Positions 12,101 to 24,494 of a stretch of DNA of 64,000 nucleotides are shown piece by piece; position 1 is the first letter of the stretch; each line of letters starts with the position of its first letter. The position numbers were made by a program, and so were the translations under genes. This stretch comes from Oenanthe sinensis (lineage: Eukaryota > Streptophyta > Magnoliopsida > Apiales > Apiaceae): the NCBI GenBank assembly GCA_028671895.1, contig JAPMAC010000221.1, forward strand, positions 8,246,001-8,310,000, given 5' to 3'. Below the pieces are notes generated by a model that was not told the DNA's origin, searched no databases, and worked only from the letters and a program-made list of their open reading frames with translations.

Positions 12101-12256
12101 CGTGATAAGAACGTATACACGTGTGACATACAGAATTATAGTAACATTTGTCTTATAACCACAAATGATGATCCATGATTATGGCACCGAAGGTTGGGCC
12201 ATGTAAACATGAAACTCATCAAGAATATTTGTTCGAAAGAACACGTTCGTGGTTTC
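9161..12256 (+). pseudogene. Element F gag-protease remnant (Ty1/copia)
   Basis: A broken copia polyprotein. The N-terminus carries the gag signature RPPLFDGTNFAMWK, then gag helices in several frames (9245-9921). A CCHC zinc knuckle of the form C-X2-C-X4-H-X4-C follows at about 10195-10240, then a long coiled-coil region (10263-11297). The aspartic protease has an intact YLDSGCSRHM active site near 11806-11835. The start of the pre-integrase domain ends in HVRGF near 12256, where element G interrupts. Many frameshifts and stops (e.g. 9567, 9919, 10647, 12176) make it inactive. Integrase, RT and RNase H of F are not in the window and should be displaced to the right. Confidence 0.8.
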
Positions 12257-12266
12257 TAAAGCATAA

Positions 12267-13088
12267 TGTAACGTAGTATGTAATACAGTATCGATAACTC
12301 AATAGAACAAGAAAGACAAATAAACAATATTAATGTGAAGCACATGAATCCACGAGGATAATGAAAAAGAAGACATTTATACACTACTACAGAGCATCAA
12401 GGACTGAATCATATGAAGTATCAAAGAAAGAAGTTTATTAATATGTTCAAGCCTCAGTGATGAATAAAAGGTCAGAAGCAATTCAGAATCAAGACAGTGA
12501 AGTAGTACAATATGAGAATCAGGATTTCAGTGGAAGAAACAAAGGAATAGCTGTGAATAAGTTAACTAACATTAATTGTAATTGAAGAACATTCTTATCA
12601 GTGTTAGTCGTCTGTGAACCAGACCAGTGCACAAGACGTCATCAACAACTACAAGCGCTAATATGCTAATCAACAACTGCAGGCGCCCATAAGATTCAAA
12701 CAACTACTTGAAGCGCCCAAAAGAAACTCATTTGTTAAGCCTAAACTATAAATACAATTCATTCAATTATGAATGAGGTGTGTGAGAGAATTTGCATTCA
12801 CTTCTGTCAACAATCTACGAGGAGCATTCAAAGCCATAAACACCCAGATAATATTTTGTTGAATCGAATTGATTGTAATTCATCATAGCTAATCATTTAT
12901 TTGATTAGAGTATAACACCTTAGGGATTTATTAATATACCAATATTTCTCTGAATTTTTTGTGATTTTTTGTCTACTCATACTCATATCTCAAGAACACA
13001 AACATACGAATAATAATCCACATTTAAAAGTGAGAAACTACCAACATCATATTCAACCCCCTCTTCTATGATGATTTAAGACCTAACA
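12267..13088 (+). repeat. 5' LTR of copia element G
   Basis: Begins TGTAACG directly after the broken F protein and ends GACCTAACA. ATTCAACCCCC lies at 13051-13061, and a primer-binding site follows after two bases. The length is 822 bp. The U3 part carries three copies of a CAACWAC...GCGCCC word (12641-12720). The 3' LTR is not in the window, so the left boundary rests on TG and on the end of F homology. Confidence 0.65.
12641..12720. repeat. Three CAACWAC-AGCGCC motif copies in the G LTR
   Basis: CAACAACTACAAGCGC, CAACAACTGCAGGCGCC and CAACTACTTGAAGCGCC occur within 80 bp. They sit in the U3 region where elements B and C carry their own motif arrays. Confidence 0.55.
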
Positions 13089-13090
13089 AT

Positions 13091-13102
13091 TGGTATCAGA
13101 TC
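13091..13102 (+). other. Primer-binding site of element G
   Basis: TGGTATCAGATC, 11 of 12 bases matching the initiator-Met-tRNA site TGGTATCAGAGC, placed two bases after the LTR end. Confidence 0.85.
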
Positions 13103-13374
13103 TTGTTGATTGAAGTTACAAATCAAGATCCAAAAATAGGTTTTCGAAAATGTGTATTTTTAGATCTAGAAACATTCATATTGAAATTTTCTTATTTTCA
13201 AAGAAAATTCAATTTCGAATTTTTTAAAGATTTTAAATCCACTAATTTTAAAAAGACTATCAATCATAAAGAATTCGAATTAAAATTTTATTTCTCAAAA
13301 TTTAATTCTTATTCGAATTGATTTTAATTTTTAAAAAATTAATTTTTTCTTGAGATTTAAAATTCTTCGTAACA

Positions 13375-15793
13375 ATGAGTACCCAAAAACTTAGTAGCAC
13401 CAAAATCTCAGCCTTTGACAAAAATGAATACATTTTATGGAAGAAGAAGATGTTCACTTTCATCAAATCAGCTAATTCTCAATACATTGGGATTTTGGAA
13501 AATGGACCCTATGTTCCTCAGAAGCTTACATTAGAAACAGTCTCAGATGACGGAGAACGGATTCCTCAAAAATTTACCCCAAATGAGCCTTGAGAGTACA
13601 CTAACACTGACAAAGAAAGAGTAGCATGGGACAATCATCTTCAATGTATCCTAATGGATTCACTGGACACTATAATGCTGAATCAAGTGATAAATTTCAC
13701 TAGGGCCAAGCAAATGTGGGATATGATTGATCTGCTAATGGAAGGTTTTGCAGAAGTGAATGAGAATAGGCTGGATATTCTTACATCCCAGTACGAAGCT
13801 TTCAAGTCACTGTCTAGAGAAAGTATCCCTCAATTCTTTGAGAGATACAATAAATTGTTGAATGACTTGTCACTTCACGGAAAGGCCTACTCACATATGG
13901 AGATCAACAGAAAATTTATGTTGACACTATCAGCGCATCTTGAACACAAAATCTTTGCTATCAGAGAGAGAAACGACATAAATGACATGTCTATCGAAAT
14001 TCTATATGGGAAGCTCAAGACTCATGAAATGGAGCAAGAGCAAAGATAGATCATTTGTGGTTCAGGAACAGTGGACAATAAGAATACAACTTTGTTAAAG
14101 TGGAAGCTGAATATACAGAAAATGCTCAACTAGGTGATGAAGATGACTTCTATTCAATAGAATAACTTGAACAGTTGGAAAACAAGACAATGGCCTATAT
14201 GGCAGAAAAGTTTAAGAACCTCAGGTTTAGAAGGAACCCTAAGTACAAATTCAACATCAACACCAGTTACAGTGGTTTCAGCTTCAGAAACAACAACCGA
14301 GGTGGTTCGTCTTCAGGGTTTTTCAGCAAAGGAGGTTATAAGACTGGAATGGGAGACTGTAGCAAGTTTAAGTTTTACAACTGCAATGAACCCGGACATT
14401 TTGCTACAGAATGTCAGAAGCCTAAGCAAGGAAAACAAATAAATGAGTTGTATGATGAATTGAAAAAGAAGTATGATGCACTAGTAAAGAAGCATCAAGG
14501 CAGAGCTTACATAGCCGAGGGAAAGAGCTGGGATGATTCAGACAACAATGAAGAAGAGACATATGAAAATGTTGCTCTAATGGCAGGCTCTTCAGAGGCA
14601 TCACCTCAGTCATCAAAGGTATTATTTCTTTTCACAGTTAACATGTCTAATTCTGAGTATAAGAAGACTGTAAAAGATTTAAGTATAGAAATGTTTAACA
14701 TACACATAAGCATGCTAGCATCAGGGGAAGAAAATGCTAAATCAGTTCTAAGAAATAAAATGCTAGAAGCTAGAAATAAAGAAATAGAGCTTTCATATGT
14801 TAACTTAGAAAATCTTACACAGAAGGTAGAATACCTGCAGAATAGAGACAAATGCAACCAAGAAGTAGAAATTGTACTTAGGAATAAAATTTATGAGTTT
14901 GAGTTAAAACTTCAGGCTTATAAGAAATCTGCTAATTTTGTTATGGATGCAATATATAAACAGGTCATTGGTCAAAAAACTGGAATAAGATTTGACTATG
15001 ATAAGAAGGCAGGAAAGAGACATGAGGAATCAATTGCTGAGGAAAGTCATGTGAAGCAAGACATTCCACATGTGTTAAAAATGTCCCTAAACCCCTATAC
15101 AAAAAGTTTGTCATACAACCCGTAGATGAAGAACATATCTTAATGAAAGAAGAAATCCTTGCTGAGGATAAAAAGAAAGAGGAAGAAGATAAAGAGAAGT
15201 TTTCAAAGAAAACTTTAAAAATTGTAGAACCTAAGGAACAAATTAAAAGTGATTCAAGCAACAAGAATGAAAAGAAGAAAGCTAACAGAAATGGCAAGAT
15301 AGGTGTTAATAAGAAAAATGATTATGTCTATTCTCCCAAAGCTATTAGGAAAGTTTGTAACAATTGTAATTCTAATGGTCATCTTACGCATGCATGCAAA
15401 AAGATAAAAGTAGTGAAAATAGAAACTTCTAATATGTCTGCCATACCTGCCATGTCTATCCTTCATCAACCATGTGGTAAAGTAGGATGCATGCCATGTG
15501 CTTTCAACATCATTTCTGCATATATAAACTTGATGAATGCATCATCTAGTACCTGCATTAATACAGATGTGAACATGAATAGAAAGCATGTTAGGTCAAA
15601 GACTGCTAGTCCTCTTAAGTCTAGAAAGGAAGCCCCTGTCTCTAAGCCTAAAGACACACCTGTCAAGGCTAAACCAAAGGGAAAGGGCACAGTCAATGAG
15701 AAAGAAAAGGACAGGGAAATTTATGTAGCTAAATTTGTTAACTTATCTAAGCCTCTTGGACCCAATCAAATTTTGGTGCCAAAGAAGAAGTAA
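13375..15793 (+). pseudogene. gag: Element G gag (copia), disrupted
   Basis: Begins ATG with a copia gag N-terminus (MSTQKLSSTKISAF...). Gag helices continue to about 14048. A zinc knuckle at about 14370-14415 has lost its first Cys (FYNC where CFNC is usual). A coiled-coil stretch runs about 14640-14950. A second, intact knuckle at about 15355-15400 has the pattern C-X2-C-X4-H-X4-C, and the tail is basic. In-frame stops lie at about 13591, 14047, 14162 and 15123, so no gag can be made. It ends in a PKKK tail at 15793; the pol frame opens just after, one base back relative to gag. Confidence 0.85.
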
Positions 15794-18700
15794 TCAATTT
15801 GTGGTTGTAGGGTATAGCAAAGAACAAGCGTGTCATATGAATTCTCGACAACGGCTGTTCTAGGCATATGACTGGTGATAAAGCCCTACTATAAGACGTG
15901 ATTGAAAAATCTGATCCAATAGTGATCTTTGGAGATAACAACAAGGGATTCACAATAGGATATGGCAATTTGGAAATCAGAAATGTTATCATTGAAAATA
16001 TCTCTCTTGTGGATGGATTAAAGCACAACCTCCTAAGTATCAGTCAGTTCACTGACAAGGGCTATAAAGTTACATTAAAAAATGAAAGGTGTGCAATCTA
16101 AAACAGGAAAGATGTGAAGCTTGCTCTTCAGGGAGTGAAAAAATGGAATCTATTTGTGGATGACTTATTCTCTGCAAGCAAAGGTGAAGTTCAATGTTTT
16201 TATATCAAAGCTTCAACATAGGACAGTTGGTTATGGCATAGGAAACTTTCACACCTGAACTTTAAGGCAATGAACTCGTTAGTTAAGAGGGAATTGGTTA
16301 GAGGTCTACCTGAGATAGAATTATGTCAAGAAGGTTTGTGTGAAGCATGTGAAAAAGGGAAGTCAAAGAAAGCATATCACCGAAGCAAAGACTCATCAGA
16401 CATTACTGAACCACTACAACTTCTGCATATGGATTTATTTGGTCCAGTTAACGTCATGTCTATGTCAAGGAAGAGATATGCACTAGTAATTGTAGATGAC
16501 TACTCTAAGTAAACTTGGGTGTTGTTTTTAGCCTCAAAAGATGAAGCCCCTCAAACAATTATTGAACACATAAAGAAGATTGAGTTAGAAGTTGATTTCC
16601 CTGTTAGGAAAATACGGTCTGACAATGGAACAAAATTCAGAAATGTTATCCTGAATGATTTCTGTATTGAGAAAGGAATTTGAAGACAATATTCAGTGCC
16701 CAGAACTCCACAACAAAATGGAGTAGTAGAAAGGAAGAATAGAACGTTGGTTGAAGCGGCAAGAAGAATGTTGAATCAAGCTAAGTTACCTTTGTACTTC
16801 AGGGCTGAAGCAATCAATACAGCTTGCTACACTCAGAATCGTACCCTAATTAACAAAGAACATGATAAGACTCCATACGAGTTAATGGCAAATAAGAAAC
16901 CAACACTGAAATACTTTCATGTATTTGGAGCAAAGTGCTTTGTACTGAAAGATGATGAGAATCTCGGAAAGTTTGAATCCAAGGCTCATGAAGGCATATT
17001 TCTTGGCTACTCTCTGGAATCTAAGGCATACAGGGTTAATGTGATTGAACACAAAAAGGTCATTGAAAGCATGAATGTAACTTTCGATGATCTCAAGCTC
17101 CCAAGTCTGCAAAGAACAGATGACACTGAAACTTTACAGTTTGAAAATATGAACTCAGGTGAATGTGAACTAGAACCTGAAGCTGCAATACATCATCAAG
17201 CACCAATTCAGAATAACATCAATGATGATTCTGACCCTAGTAGTGGAAACAGTGGAAGACTCACAGAAACTACTAGTAGTGGCAGAGAATCTCATTCTCA
17301 ACCCAGCAGCAGCTCAGGGGGAGCAACTGAAGGATCAACTAATAGAACTAAGCACAACAATGACAATCATATTGAATCATCTAGGGAAAATCTGCCTAGA
17401 CATAGGGTGTGGAGTAGAGATCACCCCTTTCAATTAATTCTAGGAGATCCAGATGCTGGAGTCTAAACTAGACGTGTTTCCCAAAATGAATGTTTATTCT
17501 CTGGTTTTCTCTCTGAGATAAAACCAAAGAAAGTTGTAGAAGCTCTGGAATATCTAGATTGGGTTATTGCGATGCAAAACGAACTCAATCAATTTGAAAG
17601 ACAAAAAGTCTTGAAGCTACTACATAGGCCAAATAACAAGTCTGTTATTGGCACAAAGTGGGTATTCAGAAATAAACTAGATGAAGATGGCATTGTTACG
17701 AGGAATAAAGTTAGGCTGGTTGCTGAAGATTATTCCCAAGAAAAAGGAATAGATTATGATGAAACATATGCACAAGTGGCAAGACTTGAAGCTATCGGGA
17801 TGTTTCTTGCATTCGCAGCACATACCAATTTCAAAGTATATCAAATGGATGTGAAAAGTTCATTCCTGAATGGAGAGCTAGAAGAAGAAGTATATGTAGA
17901 ACAACACCCAGGGTTTGAAAATTCAGAATTTGCTGATTTTGTATACTTCCTCTTCAAGGAACTCTATGGCTTAAAGTAAGCACCTCGGACATGGTATGAC
18001 ACTCTATCATAATTCTTACTTGAAAATGGTTTCACTAGAGGTGTCATAGATAAGCCTCTATTTCATAAAATGCATAAAAATAACATGATATTAGTATAAG
18101 TATATGTGGATGACATTATATTTGGTTTTACTAACGATCAGTTGTGTAATAGATTTGTTAAGTTAATGCAGAGTAGATATGAAATGAGCATGATGGGTGA
18201 GCTGAACTACTTCCTTGGACTCCGAGTAAGCCAAAGGAAAGATGGAATCTTCATTTGCTAAACCAAGAACATCAAAAATCTTTTGAAAAAGTATCGTCTT
18301 GAAGATGTATCACCAGCTAAAACACCAATGGCAACTGCCACTAAGCTTAATAAAGATGAACTTGGTAAGATGGTAGATATCACAAGCTATAGAGGTATGA
18401 TTGGCTCATTACTTTACTTAACTACAAGTAGACAAGATATTATGTTTGCTACATGCTTGTGTGCTAGGTTTCAGTCTGACCCTAAGGAATCACATCTTAT
18501 AGCTGTTAAACGTATTTTTAGGTATCTTAAGGGATGTTTAAATCTTAGAATTTGGTACCCTAAAGATACAAGTTTTGATCTTGTTGGCTATACAGATTCT
18601 GATTATGCAGGTTGTAGGATTGATTGAAAGATCACATTAAGGAGTTCTCAATTCCTTGGTAGAAGATTGGTGTCCTGGTATAGCAAGAAGCAGCACTCAG

Positions 18701-19040
18701 TTGCAATGTCAACAGCTGAAGCTGAATATGTTGCTGCTGTGCTCAAATCCTATGGATAAGAAACCAACTTCAAGATTATAGATTGTTGATGAGCAAAATT
18801 CCTATATTCTGTGACAACACAAGCGCCATAGCAATCACAAACAATCATGTTCAGCACTTTAGAACCAAGCACATTGATATCAGAAATCATTTCATTAGAG
18901 AACATGTCATGAGTGATACTGTAGAGTTACATTTTGTACGTACAGAGCAGCAAATTGTAGACATCTTCACTAAACCACTGGATGAAATCACTTTCACTAG
19001 ACTGGTTTGTGAACTTGGGATGTTAAATTCTACTAACTGA
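15794..19040 (+). pseudogene. pol: Element G pol (protease, integrase, RT, RNase H), disrupted
   Basis: Domains in copia order. The protease at about 15840 has DNG in place of the catalytic DSG. Integrase spans about 16230-16830, with the HHCC zinc finger, D in HMDLFGP, D in RSDNGTKF and E in VVERKN. The linker is rich in Ser/Thr/Gly (about 17220-17370). RT spans about 17640-18250 with YVDDIIFG near 18100. RNase H ends in DIFTKPLDE at about 18980. In-frame stops occur throughout (e.g. 16099, 16510, 16681, 17464, 17977, 18625, 18757). Domain content matches elements B and C, so it is an old relative of the same lineage. Confidence 0.88.
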
Positions 19041-19858
19041 CTAGTTAGTAATAAAAAAATTGTTATTTGAATCTGATAAATTCACTAGTTGATTAATTTT
19101 AATATTTTTAGGACTTGTGAAATTTATTTACCAAATATAATTCCAGTACTTGAGATTATAAGTTAGATAAATACTTTGTGCATGCCTGTCAATTTATTAA
19201 TATGGTATTTATGTAACATTAATGTTAATAATAAAATATTTAAGTACTTTTATTTAATATAATAAATTCTTAGTACTTATATAGTTTAATATTATTTGAA
19301 ATTATTTTAAATAGAAGGGATAAATATTTATATTTATTCTCATGTTTAAAATAAAATTAAAATAATAAGAAACATATATTATTTATTTTGATAATTTTAA
19401 CAACTCATGTTAATTTTATTAATAATAAATATTTTGTGAGAATTTAATTTTATTGAACTTAATCATATTTAATATTTTTTGAGTTCATAAAAATTAAATA
19501 TATAAGCATAAATAATTCTTATAATTCACCGTGATTTATATTAAATAATGATCTAAATTAAAATATTTTATAAATATTATTTGTGATAATTGATATGCAT
19601 CAATTGTTTTTTCATTTTTGAATTTAATTTGATAAATTCGAATATAATCTAAAAAATTAACATTTTCTTAGAAAATTTTCTATTGTTAGGAGAAAGAATT
19701 TATCATAGTCAAAAGGCGCATCTAGTATTATTATTATTAATTTAAGATTTAATAACGGTATAAACTTAGCTATGAAAAATAATATAGACCACCCTAACGT
19801 GACTAATTATTTAGTAGTAGGACCGAAGTAACATTTAAATAAATTTAGGTGGTATATA
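19041..19858 (+). other. 3' non-coding part of element G
   Basis: Very AT-rich, no ORF. It follows the G pol stop and corresponds to the pol-downstream spacer of B and C. It is cut at 19859 by the LTR of element A. No env-like ORF is seen before the cut. Confidence 0.5.
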
Positions 19859-21384
19859 TGTTAGTGTTGATGTCCTAGAGACAATACTTTTAATGTTTTA
19901 TTAAAAACAATTAAGAATTATGTTTTATGTGATTATTTAATTAATATTTATTATGTCTTTATTTACTGCGTCATAAATTGAAAGAATAATAAATGTCCTT
20001 GGAATATTAATACGTAATATATATCTTTAAGTATGTGACTTAAAAATGAGATTATATGAATAGTATTTTATTCCTAAAAGTCCCTAGTCGAGTATTATTA
20101 TTTAAGGACAATAATAATGCAATAAGACTAGCATGTTTGTTGACTGATGACCACATCTCATTGGTCATAGGTATGGTGATACTAAAGTCAAGAACATAAA
20201 TGCATGTCTCAATGCATGGCACTTGACAGACCCGCTGTGAGAATCTACATGTTGATAAGTGTCATAAGAAATTTTTACTGTGATAATGATGTAATGATCC
20301 TTAGACTTGAAATGATTATATTTCTATACGAGAATTAATATACTTTGATTACACTCAAAGTTATCTTTAACCGGGTAATGATAAAGGTGGACATTGAGTA
20401 TGCTATGAATCGTATGAGAAATATGAATGATAGATATAGGATTTAACCCTCCTATTTTAGGAGCGATATTATTGGCCTCTTGATTGAGTGAGACTATAAA
20501 ATGCATGGCCATGCTCAAATGTTGATTTGATTAATAGTCTACTCATTGATCAAGAAAACTTGCATTAAACGTTGAAGAGGATGACACATTACATGCCTCG
20601 AGTTTGATCTATAATATAAGGTTAAAGAGATTATATTACATTGTACATTACTCACGAAATGTTTAATTGAATCACCAATTATTATTATTACTTGGGTAGC
20701 AATGATGTATTACTAGATGCCCTCATTGTTTATAATTTTATTAGTAGAAAATAAAATTATTGTCAACGTAATAATAACCTATAGGGTCACACACAAAGAA
20801 CGTTTAAACGGAGTGTTATTTAAATTATGAATTTAAATACTGTTATTATTATTAATTCGAATTTATTTATTTAATTAATTAAGTGAGACTTGATTAATTA
20901 TATACATATTAGAATTCGAATTTATTAATAATATAAATCCGAAATCTGAATGGGTTTTAAGAAGTCCAATCAGAATACGGTTTTGGCCCAAGTCCCTCTC
21001 TCCCCTATATATACATAAAGATGTATAGTTTAGGGTTAACAATTTTATAATTTCATTTTTGATAAAACCCTAGCAGCTCTACGTTATTTGAGAGTCTAGA
21101 GAAAGAGAGAGACAAAGAGGCAGAAACAGGCTAGTACCTAACTCCGGTGATCGTTAGATGATACGACGTTCGTGTGGATACCGATAGAGAGCAGATTTCT
21201 GTGAAGGGCTGCTGTGATTCATCGCTTCTGGACCTCTATAATCATCATAAGGAAAGCTTTAATAAGGTACACATCCGATTCTCCATAATCATCCGCTTAT
21301 TATACATGGATCCTGCGTTTGGGATTCGTTTTTTTGTATTTATTTTTCACGTTTTTCCGCTGCGTGTGTGCCCGAATCCCAACA
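19859..21384 (+). repeat. 5' LTR of copia element A
   Basis: Starts TGTTAGTGTTGATG and ends GAATCCCAACA, giving TGTT...AACA termini and a length of 1526 bp. A TATATATAC box sits at 21006-21014, followed by a leader-like transcribed part. The other LTR is not in the window. No clear initiator-Met primer site follows, so the right end is inferred from the AACA terminus. Confidence 0.55.
21006..21014 (+). promoter_or_regulatory. TATA box of the A LTR
   Basis: CCCCTATATATACATAAAG context about 380 bp before the proposed LTR end. It is the best core-promoter match in this LTR. Confidence 0.5.
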
Positions 21385-21522
21385 ATATAAGTCACCCAAC
21401 GTGGCATACCGGAAACCTTTGGTGTTTAAGTGTTGGTGTTTTAATTTTAAATAATTGTTAGAGGAACCAATTTTTTTAAACACCCTCTAATTATGTGTTA
21501 TATGTATGATTCTCAAGATATA
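21385..21522 (+). other. Leader of element A
   Basis: Non-coding stretch between the LTR end and the first gag ATG. The usual TGGTATCAGAGC site is absent; either the primer differs or the site has decayed. Confidence 0.4.
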
Positions 21523-21921
21523 ATGGGCTTTAATCCACTTTTTACCATACTTAAGGATAACAAACTTACTGGACCTAACTATATCGAATAGAAACGTAAT
21601 TTGGACATTGTGTTGACTACTGAGGAGTACAAATTTTGCATTAATGAACCCAAGCAAGATGAGCCTGCTGAAAATGCTTCTGAAGTTGAGAAGGAGTATT
21701 ATAAAAAGTGGACTAAGGCTGATGAGATGTCGCGTTGTTATATTCTGGCAGCAATGTCAGGTGTTTTGCAGCATCAGGCTATGGCCACTGCTTCAGATAT
21801 GCTCTTTAATCTCAAAAAACTTTTTGGAGATCAAAACAGGGTTGCAAGGCAAGTAGTAATGAAAGCTTTAATGAACACTCATATGGCTGAAGGGACACCT
21901 GTAAGGGATCATGTTCTCAGG

Positions 21922-21929
21922 ACGATGTC
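21922..21929 (+). repeat. Target-site duplication of the hAT-like element (left)
   Basis: ACGATGTC, repeated exactly at 24123-24130. An 8-bp duplication is the hallmark of hAT transposition. Confidence 0.85.
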
Positions 21930-21934
21930 TAGGG

Positions 21935-22205
21935 CTGTAATTCGAGCCGAGTCGAGCCGAGTTCGAGCTTTTTTTTGTCGAGCTCGAGCTTTTTTTTGTC
22001 GAGTCGAGTCGAGCCGAAAATTATTCGAGCCTAGAATATGTGTTCGAGCTCGACTCGGGTAGTATTCGAGTCGAGTTCGAGCCGCTCGCGAGTTTTCGAA
22101 CTTTTTACGAGTTTTCGAGTTTAACGAGCTTTTAACGAGTTTTCGAGTTTAACGGGCTTTTAACGAGTTTTCGAGTTTTCGAGCTTTAATCGAGCTTCGA
22201 GCCTA
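21935..22205. repeat. Left subterminal CGAGC/CGAGT array
   Basis: Dozens of overlapping TCGAGC, TCGAGT and GAGCCGAG words, including GAGCTCGAGC palindromes and a 40-bp phased TTTTAACGAGTTTTCGAG run, followed by a T run. In hAT elements such subterminal repeats are transposase-binding sites. Confidence 0.75.
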
Positions 22206-22694
22206 TCGAGCTTTTTTTTTTTTTTTTTTTGGAAAAAATAGCTTTATCCAAGTTAAGTGGATTATTTGATTTTTATTGTAAAATTGACTAAACTTTAACC
22301 GAATATTATATAATTAGACAAAATTAAAAAGTTATACTAATATATTACTAAAAAGTATATATAATTTACTTTAAAATTTTAATTTTCAAAATTGTAAAAA
22401 AATTTGTTAATTATGAGTCAATTTGGTTAATTTGAACATTAAATGTGAAATAATAATATGAAATTACATTAGATATTTAGGTGTCTTGGCTATACTTATA
22501 TGTTACTTATAACTTGCATAATTTTTTCAATTTTAAGTCATTTTATGATTTATTACACAAACAGACATTTTTTAACTCAAAATAAAAATTGACTTTAAAC
22601 TGGGCTCTTAGTGTATATTAATTTTTTTTAAATAAATAACTTATTTTTTATTTTAAAAATAAGATCTGGTCTCAAATCTATACTATATTATTAG

Positions 22695-23345
22695 ATCATT
22701 ACTATATTGACTAGTACTCGTAACTAGTGCTTTGTCACGTATTGTTGTTTCTATTTTTTAAAACATATTTCTCGACGATCCAACCGTACGGATGTCAAGA
22801 TATATATAATATAATGATATTCCCAAATTTTCAAAAAATAAAAAATTAATTTGATTGGAAATCTTAGTAGATAACTATTTTATTGACTAGTACTCGTAAC
22901 TAGTGCTTTGTCACAAATTTTTGTTTCTATTTTTTAAAAAATATTTCTCGACGATCCAACCGTACGGATGTCAAGATATATCTAATATAATGATATTCTC
23001 AACTTTTCAAAAAATAAAAAATTAATTTAGTTGGAGATTTTAGTAGATCACTATTATATTAACTAGTACTCGTAACTAGTGCTTTGTCATGAATTATTGT
23101 TTCTATTTTTAAAAAAATATTTATCGACGATCCAACCGTACGGATGTCAAGATATATATAATATAACGATATTCCCAATTTTTCAAAAAATAAAAAATTA
23201 ATTTGGTTAGAGATCTTAGTAGATCACTACTATATTGACTAATACTCGTAACTAGTGCTTTGTCACGGATTGTTATTTCTGTTTTTAAAAAAATATTTTT
23301 AGACGATCCAACCGTACGAATGTCAAGATATATCTTTATCCAATA
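22695..23345. repeat. About 175-bp tandem repeat, 3-4 copies
   Basis: Units start near 22701, 22874, 23050 and 23228 at CTATATTGACTAGTACTCG and contain GACGATCCAACCGTACGG. Copies differ by scattered substitutions. The fourth is incomplete. Confidence 0.8.
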
Positions 23346-23412
23346 TTTCATTACATACCTTTTTAAAAAATAAATAAAATTTTAAATATATTTCTAATTT
23401 TATATGAATTTT

Positions 23413-23556
23413 TCAAAAAAAATCGGATAAAATCCGGATCGGATCGGGCCAGACCGTGCTAAAACCAGGCCGGATCAGATTTTTATCCGGATCGGGCCTA
23501 AATCCGGATTTTTTTCGGATCGGGCCTAAATCCGGATTTTTGCCGGATCGGATCGG
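23413..23556. repeat. CCGGATC-rich cluster inside the hAT-like element
   Basis: Repeated ATCCGGAT, CGGATCGGGC and CCTAAATCCGGATTTTT words, GC-rich against AT-rich flanks. It separates two copies of a roughly 75-bp block (GGGCTCTTAGTGTATATTAA to GGTCTCAAAT at 22605-22680 and 23560-23634). Confidence 0.65.
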
Positions 23557-23911
23557 GCTCTTAGTGTATATTAATATTTTTAAAAATAAATAACTTACTT
23601 TTTATTTTAAAAATAAGATTTGGTCTCAAATTTCTAAATTAAATTTTAATATTTAAAAAAGGTATAAAATTACATATTTTTTAATTTTAAGTCATTTTAT
23701 GATTTATTACACAAAAAGACATTTTTTTAACTCAAAATGAAAAATGACTTTAAAAATAAGATTTGGTCTCAAATTTCTAAATTAAATTTTTAAAAAATAA
23801 ATAACTTATAACTTATAAATTCAAGAACACTACAAATTTTAATATATTATATATTTAGAAATCAACTAATTAAAATATTTAAATAAATTGAATTATATAT
23901 TATAAAATAAA

Positions 23912-24115
23912 TTAATCGAGTTCGAGTTCGAGCCGAGTCGAGTTCGAGTTCGAGCCTTATCGAGTCGAGCCCGAGTCGAGCCTAAAAATACTCGACTCGA
24001 CTCGAGTTTTTAATCGAGCCCGGAAATCTGTTCGAGCTCGAGCTCGATAACGAGCTCGAGCCGAGTTAATCGAGTCGAGCTCGAGTCGAGCTCAAAAAAA
24101 CCCGACTCGAATTAC
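23912..24115. repeat. Right subterminal CGAGC/CGAGT array
   Basis: Mirror of the left array: GTTCGAGTTCGAGCCGAGTC-type words in both orientations up to the right inverted repeat. Confidence 0.75.
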
Positions 24116-24494
24116 AGCCCTGACGATGTCACATCTGAATGAGATGGAGATCTTTAGTGCTGAGGTTTATGGGGAAACCCAGATCGATATCATCCTTATG
24201 AGTTTGCCCAGAAGTTTTGAGCAGTTCCGCTTGAATTATACCATGAACAAGAGGATGTATAGTCTTGCAGAACTTCTGACAGAACTTCAGGCAGCTGAAG
24301 GACTTTTTCAACAGAGTGTCCAAGTCAATGTAGCTGAGAAACCTTCTTCTTCTAAGCCGAAAGCCAAGAAGAATAAAAAGACACAAACACAGAAAGTTGA
24401 GGGAGTTCAAGGTGGTGCTATGAAAAAGCCATAGGGCAAGTGCTTTAGGTGCAAGCTGTCGGGTCACTGGAAACATGATTGTCCTCTTTCTAAG

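Larger units (their letters stand above)
21930..24122. mobile_element. Non-autonomous hAT-like DNA transposon (2193 bp)
   Basis: Termini are TAGGGCTGTAATTCGAG and CTCGAATTACAGCCCTG, i.e. 16 of 17 matching inverted repeats of the YAGGG hAT type, flanked by the 8-bp duplication ACGATGTC. About 270 bp at the left end and 210 bp at the right end are dense in (T)CGAGC/CGAGT words, which look like subterminal repeats. No transposase ORF is present. The interior holds a roughly 175-bp tandem repeat (22695-23345), a CCGGATC cluster (23413-23556) and a duplicated AT-rich block. It interrupts the gag of element A. Confidence 0.85.
21523..24494 (+). pseudogene. gag: Element A gag, split by an hAT-like insertion
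   Basis: The N-terminus (MGFNPLFTILKDNKLTGPNY) has a stop after about 22 residues. Gag then runs to 21929, is interrupted by the DNA transposon, and resumes at 24131 with HLNEMEIFSAEVYG. A CCHC zinc knuckle (C-X2-C-X4-H-X4-C) lies at 24442-24483, after a stop at 24432. The gag type differs from F, G, B and C, so A belongs to another copia lineage. Confidence 0.85.

Noticed and set aside
21601..22062. Single 153-codon protein crossing 21930
   Set aside because: The second half is the hAT subterminal repeat read by chance after the gag of element A.
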